This document shows, in pieces, positions 6,573 through 13,487 of a DNA stretch of 16,925 bases. The DNA is from JAICLL01 sp035252155. GTDB lineage: Bacteria > Planctomycetota > Planctomycetia > Pirellulales > JAICIG01. Made by a program: the position numbers and the translations under genes. Location of the stretch: positions 1 through 16,925 of the forward strand of contig DATFDL010000145.1 in assembly GCA_035252155.1 (NCBI GenBank), read 5' to 3'. Below the pieces are notes generated by a model. The model did not search any database. It had not been told where the DNA came from and worked only from the letters and a program-made list of their open reading frames with translations. How positions within the stretch are numbered: the stretch's first letter is position 1; every line of letters starts with the position of its first letter.

Positions 6573-7925
6573 ATGAAGCTGCTTCTATCTGCCCTGATGT
6601 TCGCCCTGCTCGTTTCGCCCGTCGCGGCGGAGACGTGGAAAGCGGGCACGGCGAAAGTCACGATCACGCCTGAGCGACCGATGTGGATGTCGGGCTATGC
6701 CGCCCGAACGCGACCGGCCGAAGGAACGATGATCGACCTGTGGGCCAAGGCCCTGGTGCTGGAAGACCCGGCCGGGCAGCGGGCGGCCCTGGTGACGATG
6801 GACCTGGTCGGCATTCCGCGCGATCTATCGCTGGCCGTGCGAGACGTCGTCGAGACCCGCTACGGCCTGTCGCGGCCGCAAATCATGCTGGCAGTTTCGC
6901 ACACGCATTGCGGACCGGTAGTCGGTAGAAACCTGCCGATGTACTTTTTTGACGACGCCCAGCGGAAGCTGGTCGATGAGTACGCGGCGAGCTTGCAACA
7001 GAAACTTGTGGAGTTGGTCGGCGAGGCGATCGAGCGTCTCGCTCCATGCGAGTTGGCTTGGGCCAACGGACAGGCGACGTTCGCGGTCAATCGCCGCAAT
7101 AATAAAGAGGCCGACGTGCCCGGCCGGCGCGAGCAGGGATTGTTGACCGGCCCCGTCGATTACGACGTGCCGGTGCTCAGCGTGCGCGATGGAGAGCGGC
7201 GGCTGGTGGCGGTGGTGTTTGGGTATGCGTGCCACGCCACGGTGCTCGATTTTTATCAATGGTCGGGCGATTACCCCGGCTTCGCTCAAGCGACCCTGGA
7301 AGAGTCGCATCCCGGCGCGACGGCGCTGTTCTGGGCCGGCTGCGGTGGCGATCAAAACCCGGTGCCGCGGCGCAAACCGGAGCTTTGCCGCCAGCATGGC
7401 CAAAAGCTGGCGGCGGCCGTCGAGCGGGTGTTGGCCGGTGTCATGCGTCCGATCGAAGATCATCTGACGACCAGCTACCGCGAGATCGAGCTGCCCTTTG
7501 CCCAATTGCCGTCGCATGAAGAGCTACAGCAGCAGGCTGCCTCCGCCAACAAATATGAAGGCGCGCGGGCCAATGCCTTGCTGGCCGAGATCGACGCCGG
7601 GCATCCGCTGAAGACCACCTATCCCTATCCGGTGCAAGTCTGGCGGCTTGGCCGCGACGTGAGGCTCATCGCCTTGGGCGGAGAAGTGGTGGTTGACTAT
7701 GCGCTGCGACTGAAGGCCGAGCTAGGGCGCGAGACCACCTGGGTGGCCGGCTATACGAATGACGTCATGGCTTACATTCCCTCGCGCCGAGTGCTGACCG
7801 AAGGCGGCTATGAAGGGGGCGGCGCGATGGTTTATTACGGCCTGCCGACCACCTGGTCGCCCGAGGTCGAAGAGCTGATCGTGCGGCAGGTGCATGAGCA
7901 GGTTCATACTGCAGAGAAGAAATAG
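6573..7925 (+). CDS. Secreted neutral/alkaline ceramidase-like hydrolase (N-terminal domain only)
   Basis: The protein has 450 residues. ATG 6573 follows GAGAGG (6562-6567), and the product begins with a Sec signal MKLLLSALMFALLVSPVAA. The mature part matches the ceramidase N-terminal alkaline domain: WKAGTAKVTITPERPMWMSGY at the start, AVSHTHCGP (H110, H112), YACHATVLD (H221), FWAGCGGDQNP (253-262), GGEVVVDYALRLK (E371), AGYTNDVMAYIPS and GGYEGGGAMVYY (Y413). By family knowledge the histidines, Glu and Tyr form the zinc site. The catalytic serine region of true ceramidases (SNxGDxSPN) is replaced by GCGGDQNP, so amide hydrolysis of ceramide by the usual mechanism is doubtful. The C-terminal Ig-like domain of classic ceramidases is absent. 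It probably acts on an amide or ester outside the cell; the substrate is unknown. Confidence 0.88.
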   Translation: MKLLLSALMFALLVSPVAAETWKAGTAKVTITPERPMWMSGYAARTRPAEGTMIDLWAKALVLEDPAGQRAALVTMDLVGIPRDLSLAVRDVVETRYGLSRPQIMLAVSHTHCGPVVGRNLPMYFFDDAQRKLVDEYAASLQQKLVELVGEAIERLAPCELAWANGQATFAVNRRNNKEADVPGRREQGLLTGPVDYDVPVLSVRDGERRLVAVVFGYACHATVLDFYQWSGDYPGFAQATLEESHPGATALFWAGCGGDQNPVPRRKPELCRQHGQKLAAAVERVLAGVMRPIEDHLTTSYREIELPFAQLPSHEELQQQAASANKYEGARANALLAEIDAGHPLKTTYPYPVQVWRLGRDVRLIALGGEVVVDYALRLKAELGRETTWVAGYTNDVMAYIPSRRVLTEGGYEGGGAMVYYGLPTTWSPEVEELIVRQVHEQVHTAEKK

Positions 7926-7951
7926 CGCGGTCCATCGCAGGGTGCCACGCG

Positions 7952-8142
7952 CAGGGTGCCACGGCATCCGTCGCAGCGCGATTGGCACCGTCCTGCGCGG
8001 AAGCCCGTTCGCTGCGACGGACGCCGTGCGAAACTGCTTTTCGGCCCGTTATCGCCATGTCTCCGCACGGCGTCCACCGCGGCGAGTTACGTCGCGCGTT
8101 AGGCGATGCCGATAGCGCCGCGGTGGATGCCGTGGCACCCTG
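7952..8142. repeat. Large nested inverted repeat E between convergent genes
   Basis: The outer arms are an 18-nt perfect inverted pair: cagggtgccacggcatcc (7952-7969) and 8125-8142. The inner arms are a 12-nt perfect pair: ggacgccgtgcg (8019-8030) and 8064-8075. A further partial copy, cagggtgccacgc, precedes at 7938-7950. The element fills the gap between the ceramidase-like gene (+) and the DUF4112 gene (-), where it could end transcription from both sides. Confidence 0.85.
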
Positions 8143-8162
8143 GGGAACAGCGGATCGTCTTC

Positions 8163-8681
8163 CTAATGCGGACCAAAAACGACCCTCACGAACGCCGCGA
8201 CGATCAGCCAGGCGATGGTCACCTCGCCGACTAAGAGCATGATCAGCAAAACCATCAAGCCGGCGACAAAGAGCCAATCGCCCGAGCGGGCGCGGCGCTC
8301 CTCGGCGGGCGTGGCCAGCAGGTGCCGCCGCAGCAGAGCCACGTTGCGAAGGTTGGCTTTCCAATAGACGTCGAATAGGTCGCCTAGCAGCGGCACGGCG
8401 CCCAGCACGTAGTCGAGGGCGATGTTCGCGGCCATTCGCACCATGGTGATGCGAGGAACGCCATACCGCCGCGCGGCGCCGAGAATGTAGAGCGACGCCA
8501 GCGTAGTTAGCGTATCGCCCAGGCCGGGAATCAGTCCGATCAGGGCGTCGAGCCCGAAGCGAATGCCCAGCCCGGGAATCTCGAACACGCTGTCCATCCA
8601 CTGTGCCAGCAGTTCGAGCTCGGGGTCGAGCTCGTTTCGCCCGCGCCGCGGCGGCGGCGGAATGATGACTTCGTTCGGCAT
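8163..8681 (-). CDS. DUF4112 membrane protein
   Basis: The protein has 172 residues. The frame is open to 8744, but the added residues (MAERNEFRSTD...) translate repeat B, so ATG 8681 (MPNEVIIPPPP) is chosen; no clear Shine-Dalgarno is visible. Residues 28-123 show the DUF4112 pattern: DSVFEIPGLGIRFGLDALIG, LIPGLGDTLTTLASLYILGA, then MAANIALDYVLGAVPLLGDLFDVYWKANLRN. Two IPGLGD/VPLLGD motifs mark the repeated hydrophobic hairpins. A strongly hydrophobic stretch at ~137-168 forms one or two membrane spans. The biochemical role of this family is not known. The gene runs in the same direction as the sigma-54 regulator, 101 nt downstream of it, with the inverted repeat B pair between. Confidence 0.85.
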   Translation of the reverse strand: MPNEVIIPPPPRRGRNELDPELELLAQWMDSVFEIPGLGIRFGLDALIGLIPGLGDTLTTLASLYILGAARRYGVPRITMVRMAANIALDYVLGAVPLLGDLFDVYWKANLRNVALLRRHLLATPAEERRARSGDWLFVAGLMVLLIMLLVGEVTIAWLIVAAFVRVVFGPH

Positions 8682-8715
8682 GACGCGATCGCTATCGCAA
8701 GCGGCGTGCCGGTCT

Positions 8716-8786
8716 GTAGAACGGAATTCATTCCGTTCCGCCAAACCTGTTCGAGTCTGTAGGGAACGGAATGAATTCCGTTCTAC
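8716..8786. repeat. Perfect 24-nt inverted pair of repeat B, overlapping a stop codon
   Basis: The arm gtagaacggaattcattccg... (8716-8739) is the exact reverse complement of 8763-8786. Each arm is itself almost palindromic (GAACGGAAT...ATTCCGTTC). The right arm contains the TAG stop (minus strand, 8783-8785) of the sigma-54 regulator gene. A third copy lies at 10340-10362. Confidence 0.9.
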
Positions 8787-10168
8787 GGAGCCAGCCGCTG
8801 CCGTTCGTATTCTTCGAGGCCCAACCGCTTCATTTTTTTATAGAGCGTGGTGCGGTTGATGCCCAACGAGTCGGCGGTGAGGTTGCGGTTCCAACCGTTG
8901 CCTTGCAAAACTTCGAGGATGATCTGCCGCTCGGGACCCTCGAGTGCCTGCTTGAGCGTGCGGGCGCCCACCGGTTCGAGATTGACCGGCCGCGATGCCA
9001 TCAGCCCCGGCGGCAAGTCGGCCAGGCCGATCACGTCGCCTTTGCCCAGCAACACCGCGCGCTCGACAACGTTTTGCAGCTCGCGCACGTTGCCGGGCCA
9101 GCGATAACGTTCGAGTGCGGCCAGCGCCTCGTCGGAAAAGCCGCGCACCGACTTGCCCGACTCGGCCCGCACGTCTTCCAAAAAATGTTGAGCGAGCGTG
9201 GGAATATCCGAGGTTCGGTCGCGCAGGCTGGGCAGCTCGATGTTGATCACATTGACGCGGTAGTACAGATCCTGCCGAAAGCGGCCCTGGGCGACCAGGT
9301 GCTCCAGGTTGTCGTTGGTCGCCAGGATGACCCGCGTGTCAACCTCGAAGGTCTTGCCGCCGCCGACCTGCTCGAACTGCAGCTCTTGCAGCACCCGCAG
9401 CAGCTTGACCTGCAGGCCGGGGCTGGCGGTGCCGATCTCGTCGAGAAAGATGGTTCCCTCGTCGGCCTGCATGAACTTGCCGACTTTGTCGTAATTGGCC
9501 CCGGTGAAAGAGCCCGCCACATGGCCGAACAACTCGCTTTCGAGCAGGGTTTCGGGCAACGCCCCGCACGCCACTTCGACAAACGGCTTGTCGCGCCGCC
9601 CGCTGCGGCGATGAATGGCACGGGCAATCAACGACTTGCCGGTGCCGCTTTCGCCGGTGATGAGCACGGTGGCCCGCGTGTCGGCCACGCTGTCGATGAC
9701 ATCGAACACGCGGCGCATCCGCACGTCGTGGCCGACGATGTTTTCCATGCCGAAGCGCTGGTCGAGCTGGGCCTTGAGCTGCTTGTTTTCCTCCAGCACC
9801 CGGCGCTGGTTCAACGCCCGCTGGATCGACATCTCCAGCTCATCGTCGATGAGCGGCTTGGTGAGCAGGTCGAACGCCCCGGCCCGAATGGCTTCGACGG
9901 CGGTTTCGACCGTGCCGTAGCCGGTGATCAGGATGACGGTGGTCTGCGGCCGGGTGCGGCGGCAATGTGCGAGCACGTCGAAGCCGTCGCCGTCGCCCAG
10001 GCGAATATCGACCAAGGCCAGGTCATAGGCCTTTTTGTCGATCGCCGCGAGGGCCGCGGTGTACGACCCCGCGGTGTCGAGCGCGTAGCCCTGCTCGCGG
10101 AGCCAATCGCCCATGGTTTCGAGCAAATGGCGATCGTCGTCGATGAGCAACAGGGTGGGTCGTTTCAT
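8783..10168 (-). CDS. Sigma-54-dependent response regulator (NtrC family)
   Basis: The protein has 461 residues and standard three-domain order. The receiver (~5-118) has D10/D11, phospho-acceptor D54 (LALVDIRLGDGDG), T82 and K104. The AAA+ domain (~143-372) has Walker A GESGTGKS (172-179), the sigma-54 contact loop GSFTGA (219-224), Walker B GTIFLDEIG (238-246), ILATN sensor I, the FRQDLYYR arginines and WPGNVREL (357-364). The Fis-type DNA-binding helix-turn-helix (~412-452) ends NRTTLYKKMKRLGL. It would use ATP to open sigma-54 promoters after phosphorylation. GSFTGA differs from the usual GAFTGA by one residue. No histidine kinase is encoded nearby, so it is an orphan in this window. It is divergent from a NarL-type regulator across 215 nt. 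Its stop codon lies in a repeat B arm. Confidence 0.95.
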   Translation of the reverse strand: MKRPTLLLIDDDRHLLETMGDWLREQGYALDTAGSYTAALAAIDKKAYDLALVDIRLGDGDGFDVLAHCRRTRPQTTVILITGYGTVETAVEAIRAGAFDLLTKPLIDDELEMSIQRALNQRRVLEENKQLKAQLDQRFGMENIVGHDVRMRRVFDVIDSVADTRATVLITGESGTGKSLIARAIHRRSGRRDKPFVEVACGALPETLLESELFGHVAGSFTGANYDKVGKFMQADEGTIFLDEIGTASPGLQVKLLRVLQELQFEQVGGGKTFEVDTRVILATNDNLEHLVAQGRFRQDLYYRVNVINIELPSLRDRTSDIPTLAQHFLEDVRAESGKSVRGFSDEALAALERYRWPGNVRELQNVVERAVLLGKGDVIGLADLPPGLMASRPVNLEPVGARTLKQALEGPERQIILEVLQGNGWNRNLTADSLGINRTTLYKKMKRLGLEEYERQRLAP

Positions 10169-10339
10169 TCCGCGGGCCTACGGGAAACTTGCTGGCTGTC
10201 GAAGGTATTTAGGTTACGGGGGGGCGTGGGTCAATGCGGCCCGGCCAGCGCAGCGCCAGACTCGCGGGTGGCGCCGATGGTGACGAGCGTGCCGGTTGTC
10301 CATCGCAACCGGGACGGCTAAAATGGCCAGTGGCGGGCG

Positions 10340-10362
10340 CGAACGGAATGAATTCCGTTCCA
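10340..10362. repeat. Repeat B copy in the leader of a response regulator
   Basis: This is the near-palindrome gaacggaatgaattccgttc with one extra base either side. It is the same core as the pair at 8716-8786 and lies 21 nt before ATG 10384. Its position in the 5' leader could form a hairpin just upstream of the ribosome binding site. Confidence 0.85.
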
Positions 10363-10372
10363 CGACATATTT

Positions 10373-10382
10373 AAAGGGGGAG
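10373..10382 (+). promoter_or_regulatory. Ribosome binding site AAAGGGGGAG
   Basis: This purine-rich site lies directly before two consecutive ATGs (10384 and 10387). Its GGAG is 1 nt from the first and 4 nt from the second, so the second Met may be the true start. Confidence 0.6.
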
Positions 10383-10383
10383 A

Positions 10384-11019
10384 ATGATGGGCACGCGGTT
10401 ATTGGTGGTCGACGATCATGAGGTGGTCCGCACGGGCCTAGTGAGCCTGTTGGAGGGCGCCGACTTGGAGATCGTCGGGCTGGCCGCCGGCGGCAAAGAG
10501 GCCGTGCGACTGGCCAAGAAGCATAAGCCCGATGTCGTGCTGCTCGACATTCGCATGAACGATGGCGACGGGCTGACGACGCTTGAGGAGCTGAGGCAGG
10601 CGCAGCCCAATTGCCGAGTGGTGATGCTTTCGACCTACGACAACCCCACGTATATTGCCCGCGCTCATGCCTTGGGAGCCAGCGATTATGTGCTCAAAGG
10701 CTCGACGCGCGAGCAACTGTTGGGGGCCATTCGGGCGGTGGCGTCGGGCAAAGCCCCGTCGAGCTATGGCGAAATGCAGCGCGTCGCCGGGGCGATGTCG
10801 ACTCGTGAAAAGGATGGAGACGCCGAACTTGCACTCACGCAGCGCGAGACGCAAGTGCTCCGCCACCTGGCGCTGGGCTTGAGCAACAAGGAGATCGGCC
10901 GCTCGCTCTCGATCAGCGTCGAAACGGTGAAGGAACACGTGCAGCACCTGCTTCGCAAGATCGATGCAACCGACCGCACGCAGGCCGCGGTTTGGGCGGT
11001 GCGCAAGGGGCTGGTGTAG
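10384..11019 (+). CDS. NarL/LuxR-type response regulator
   Basis: The protein has 211 residues, or 210 from the second ATG. The receiver domain (~4-122) has D10/D11, phospho-acceptor D55 (VVLLDIRMNDGDG), S83 (MLSTYD) and K105 (YVLKGSTREQL). A linker leads to a LuxR-type helix-turn-helix (~149-211) with the family signature LTQRETQVLRHLALGLSNKE then ISVETVKEHVQHLLRKI. Phosphorylation would promote dimerisation and DNA binding in the cytoplasm. No kinase is adjacent; the nearest signalling genes are the divergent sigma-54 regulator and a downstream 134-residue protein starting 11 nt after this stop, probably co-transcribed. Target promoters cannot be inferred. Confidence 0.94.
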   Translation: MMGTRLLVVDDHEVVRTGLVSLLEGADLEIVGLAAGGKEAVRLAKKHKPDVVLLDIRMNDGDGLTTLEELRQAQPNCRVVMLSTYDNPTYIARAHALGASDYVLKGSTREQLLGAIRAVASGKAPSSYGEMQRVAGAMSTREKDGDAELALTQRETQVLRHLALGLSNKEIGRSLSISVETVKEHVQHLLRKIDATDRTQAAVWAVRKGLV

Positions 11020-11030
11020 TCGAGCGCGCG

Positions 11031-11435
11031 ATGAGCGATTCCTTGGACGGTGACCAGTTGGGCGGCGATCTCTTGGGTGGCATTCAGCGCCGTGAAGAGT
11101 GGACGGTGCAGCTCACCTATCCGCAGGCGATGGTGCCTCAGCACGCCGAGACGTTTTGCAGTTGGGCGCGTCGTCTGCGCGGCAAGCTGCTCGAAACGCA
11201 TCCGGCAGCCGACCTGAAAGATGACCAAAGCGTGGTGGTCATCGAGAAATTCGAGTTCGGCAATCAGGAAGACGCCGCCGAATTTTGCCGCTACACCTGC
11301 CAGGCGTTGGATAAATGGTCAGGGAGCTGCACCGACCGCCGCTACACGCTCAAGCTTCGCGGGCGGATCAAGTTCGACGGCAAGCAAGCAGGCCGCATCG
11401 GTTCGGCGCGGGCCGGCTCGGCCGACGATAAGTAG
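11031..11435 (+). CDS. Conserved-looking hypothetical protein downstream of the response regulator
   Basis: The protein has 134 residues from ATG 11031 (MSDSLDGDQLGG). An in-frame upstream start at 10992 would overlap the regulator gene and is less likely. The protein is soluble, with no signal or membrane segment. A core of ~35-115 (WTVQLTYPQAMVPQHAETFC, then FEFGNQEDAAEFCRYTCQAL) contains three cysteines and looks globular alpha/beta; the tail is basic and Gly/Ala-rich. I do not recognise the family. The 11-nt spacing to the response regulator implies one transcript, so a role linked to that regulator is possible. No strong Shine-Dalgarno is seen, which fits translation coupled to the upstream gene. 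Confidence 0.7.
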   Translation: MSDSLDGDQLGGDLLGGIQRREEWTVQLTYPQAMVPQHAETFCSWARRLRGKLLETHPAADLKDDQSVVVIEKFEFGNQEDAAEFCRYTCQALDKWSGSCTDRRYTLKLRGRIKFDGKQAGRIGSARAGSADDK

Positions 11436-11461
11436 TCTCGGCCCATGGGGCCGGCCGCGGG

Positions 11462-11490
11462 TTGTATCGCCGACTCGATCCTTTTAAAAT
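11462..11490 (+). promoter_or_regulatory. Possible promoter for the Fur-family gene
   Basis: TTGTAT (11462-11467) and TAAAAT (11485-11490) are 17 nt apart. The -10 matches the sigma-70 consensus at 5 of 6 positions and the -35 at only 3. It lies in the 117-nt gap before the Fur-family gene, in an AT-rich patch. The evidence is weak. Confidence 0.3.
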
Positions 11491-11552
11491 AGGTTTTTGT
11501 GCGGCGCCGCCGGTGCGGTCCGCATGGCCCGTCATCGATCGTCTTACCGTCC

Positions 11553-12053
11553 ATGTCGCGAGATTTTTCGCTGGGGACCGTCGAGGTGGCGTTATCGCCG
11601 CTCGAACGGTTCGAAGAATTTGTGCAAAGCCGCGGCAAGCGGCGCTCGTCGCAGCGCCGCGCCATCGTCGAGCAGGTCTTCAGCCGGCACGACCATTTCG
11701 ACGCCGACGACCTGATGGAACAATTGCGCGAAGTCGCCGGTGGCCGAGCCGTCAGCCGCGCCACGGTCTATCGCACGCTCAACGAACTGGTCGAGTCGGG
11801 CTTGCTGCGCGAGATGGACCTCAAGGGCCGCAAAGTCTACGAGCACGATTACGGCTATCCGCAGCACGATCATTTGCACTGCCAACGCTGTGGATCGCTG
11901 ATCGAGTTCAGCAGCGACGAGATCAAGCAGATCCGCGAGGCCGTGGGCCGCGAGCACCAATTTCGCGTGCTCGGCCACCAGTTGATTATCAACGGCATTT
12001 GCGCCGAGTGCAGCCGGACCAAGCGCCGCACCCGGCCGCTCGACTTGATCTGA
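11553..12053 (+). CDS. Fur-family metal-responsive regulator
   Basis: The protein has 166 residues from ATG 11553 (MSRDFSLG). A longer frame from 11499 adds an Arg-rich stretch without family character. Residues ~20-90 form the winged helix (KRRSSQRRAIVEQVFSRHDH, then AVSRATVYRTLNELVESGLL). The dimerisation/metal part shows YEHDYGYPQHDHLHCQRCG (E97, H98, H105, H107, H109, C110, C113), H135 and H142, and a second CxxC at 150-153 (GICAEC), giving the two-CxxC structural zinc site. Such proteins repress iron, zinc or peroxide genes when metal-loaded. The residues do not decide between Fur, Zur and PerR types. No target genes are obvious nearby. It faces a minus-strand gene across a 51-nt convergent gap containing repeat C. 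Confidence 0.92.
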   Translation: MSRDFSLGTVEVALSPLERFEEFVQSRGKRRSSQRRAIVEQVFSRHDHFDADDLMEQLREVAGGRAVSRATVYRTLNELVESGLLREMDLKGRKVYEHDYGYPQHDHLHCQRCGSLIEFSSDEIKQIREAVGREHQFRVLGHQLIINGICAECSRTKRRTRPLDLI

Positions 12054-12069
12054 AGGTCGCCGCGCCTCC

Positions 12070-12094
12070 GTAGCAGAACTCGTGAGAGTTCTGG
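12070..12094 (+). repeat. Repeat C copy 2: 7-bp hairpin with GTGA loop in a convergent gap
   Basis: gtagc is followed by AGAACTC-GTGA-GAGTTCT and gg. Compared with copy 1 (2503-2527, minus strand), the third pair of the stem counted from the loop outward has changed from T-A to C-G on both sides, so pairing is kept. It lies between the stops of the Fur-family gene and the 217-residue gene and could end or stabilise both messages. Confidence 0.75.
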
Positions 12095-12104
12095 GCGTCA
12101 CGCT

Positions 12105-12758
12105 TCATTGGACGAAGGTTCCGCGAACGACGTCTTGCGAAACTCTACCGCGGAACCGCAACGAAAGCGCCTCTTCGCCGGCGCCGAACGTCACCTCGAA
12201 CGCCAGTCGCCCTTCGGCCAGGCTGGCGTTTTCGATGGGCGCCTCGGAGCCGTCGGGTGCCAACAGCATGCCGCGCAGGTTGCCCGGCTCCTCTAAGAGC
12301 CGCAGCGTCGATTCGAGCTCGGCGCCGCCCTCGCCGGCGACCAGCAGCGTGTAGACGCGGCTGGGCGTGGCGGCAACGACTGGAGCGGGGGTTTCGTCTG
12401 CGACGCGTTGCTCGGGCGGCGGGTAACCATCCCAGGCGAGCACCCGCGCGGCCTTGTCGGTTTCGGCGCCACGCAGTGCTTCGAGGACCTCTTGCACGCT
12501 TTCGTTCGACTCGAGTTCGTCGGCCAACTGCTCGGCGATCGTCGCCGACACCAACGACGCGCCCGGCCCCGCTTCGCTTTCCAGCAGCTTTCCCGATTGA
12601 TTAAACACCGCCCAACGAATCGTTCGAGCGTGGCGTTTGGCGTTATCGCGGGCGGTAACCGCCGCGGCGCCCTTCTTGCGGTTGCCATTGACCCGGTAGA
12701 TAGTTGCCCGCTCGAAGGTGATAGCGATGACGCTCCAATCTTTTCCCAACAATCCCAT
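12105..12758 (-). CDS. Hypothetical protein with lipocalin-like C-terminal strand repeat
   Basis: The protein has 217 residues. ATG 12758 is preceded by AGGAG (12765-12769 on the plus strand), well spaced. There is no signal peptide. Residues 1-110 are soluble and basic at 25-47 (NGNRKKGAAAVTARDNAKRH), followed by a Pro/Ala linker (~112-133). The C-terminal ~165-217 reads MLLAPDGSEAPIENASLAEG, RLAFEVTFG, LSLRFRGRVSQDVVRGTF. This DG-x-E-x-PI ... F-x-V ... F-x-G ... D-x-x-x-GT pattern is a beta-hairpin motif seen in many planctomycete proteins of unknown role (recalled, not searched). It is co-directional with the CBM9-like gene, 70 nt downstream of it, and may share its transcript. The function is unknown. 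Confidence 0.7.
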   Translation of the reverse strand: MGLLGKDWSVIAITFERATIYRVNGNRKKGAAAVTARDNAKRHARTIRWAVFNQSGKLLESEAGPGASLVSATIAEQLADELESNESVQEVLEALRGAETDKAARVLAWDGYPPPEQRVADETPAPVVAATPSRVYTLLVAGEGGAELESTLRLLEEPGNLRGMLLAPDGSEAPIENASLAEGRLAFEVTFGAGEEALSLRFRGRVSQDVVRGTFVQ

Positions 12759-12828
12759 GGCTGGCTCCTGAAAGCGCTCGCCATTACGATACTCCGCCGG
12801 TGTGGCAGGTGCAATGTATCGGGGGCGA

Positions 12829-13482
12829 TTAGCGCACCAACTCCAGCGTCGCCCACAGGCTCGGATCTTCGCGATACGGAAACTGCGGCGAGCAATTGAA
12901 CGACTGTTCGCCCAGCTCGCGGTCGATCACGGCATAGATGAAGCCCAGTCGAGGGTTCTCCGCCGGATCGAAACCGGTGAGGGCGGCGGTGGGAATGTGA
13001 CCTTCGAGCAGATACCCGTCGGGCCGCTTTTCGCGGCGGACGCGCAGTACGCCTGGCCGCACCGGCTTGGCGTTCTCCTTGGCCCGGTTGATCAGCAGTT
13101 GATCGGCCGCTGGTTCGTCGAGCCCCCGGCCGGCGCCGCCGGGCATGAACATGAATTGATGACAAAACCGGCTCGCCCGGTGAATGTTGTGCGTGTCGCG
13201 CGTGTCGATCCAAATTCGTACGCCGTCGCTGTCATCCGGCCGGCTTTCGCGGCACCAGGGCAATTGCCGCTTGCCGCGCACCAGCGTCGAAAAGGCCAGC
13301 CCCGCTTCGCTCCAGGCGATTCGCATTTCGGCGAAAGTCGGCTGAGCGTCGAGCTCGGCGAGATCGAGCAGCCGATAGCTCTCATCGAGCCGCGCTCCTT
13401 GATCGGTCCAAAGCGGATCGCGGTAGCGGCAAGGAACCGAGAAGCGGAAGAGAAAGCTGGAGGGCAGCAGCGAGGTAGTCAT
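12829..13482 (-). CDS. CBM9-like (DOMON-type) domain protein
   Basis: The protein has 217 residues from ATG 13482 (MTTSLLPSSF), chosen over 13497 because the earlier codons lie in a repeat. No signal peptide or Shine-Dalgarno is apparent. The order of motifs fits a single carbohydrate-binding-module-9-like beta-sandwich: DESYRLLDLAEL, AEMRIAWSEAGLAFSTLV, a DGVRIWIDTRDTHNIHRASRF segment, then YLLEGHIPTAALTGFDPAEN and PRLGFIYAVIDREL. In secreted enzymes this fold binds sugars, but stand-alone cytoplasmic-looking copies are of unknown function. It lies between uvrA and the 217-residue unknown, all on the minus strand. The family call is moderate; ligand binding is not supported directly. Confidence 0.65.
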   Translation of the reverse strand: MTTSLLPSSFLFRFSVPCRYRDPLWTDQGARLDESYRLLDLAELDAQPTFAEMRIAWSEAGLAFSTLVRGKRQLPWCRESRPDDSDGVRIWIDTRDTHNIHRASRFCHQFMFMPGGAGRGLDEPAADQLLINRAKENAKPVRPGVLRVRREKRPDGYLLEGHIPTAALTGFDPAENPRLGFIYAVIDRELGEQSFNCSPQFPYREDPSLWATLELVR

Positions 13483-13487
13483 GGTCG

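Noticed and set aside
7983..7998. Sigma-54 type -24/-12 site (ttggcaccgtcctgcg)
   Set aside because: The -12 part lacks TTGC, it lies within inverted repeat E, and no gene starts suitably downstream.
4179..8142. Transposon or insertion sequence defined by the inverted repeats
   Set aside because: No transposase frame lies between any pair of arms and no target-site duplication was seen. They look like small non-coding repeats instead.
8771..10321. 516-codon open frame opposite the sigma-54 regulator
   Set aside because: It is antisense to a fully motif-supported NtrC-type gene and starts in repeat B. It is a shadow.
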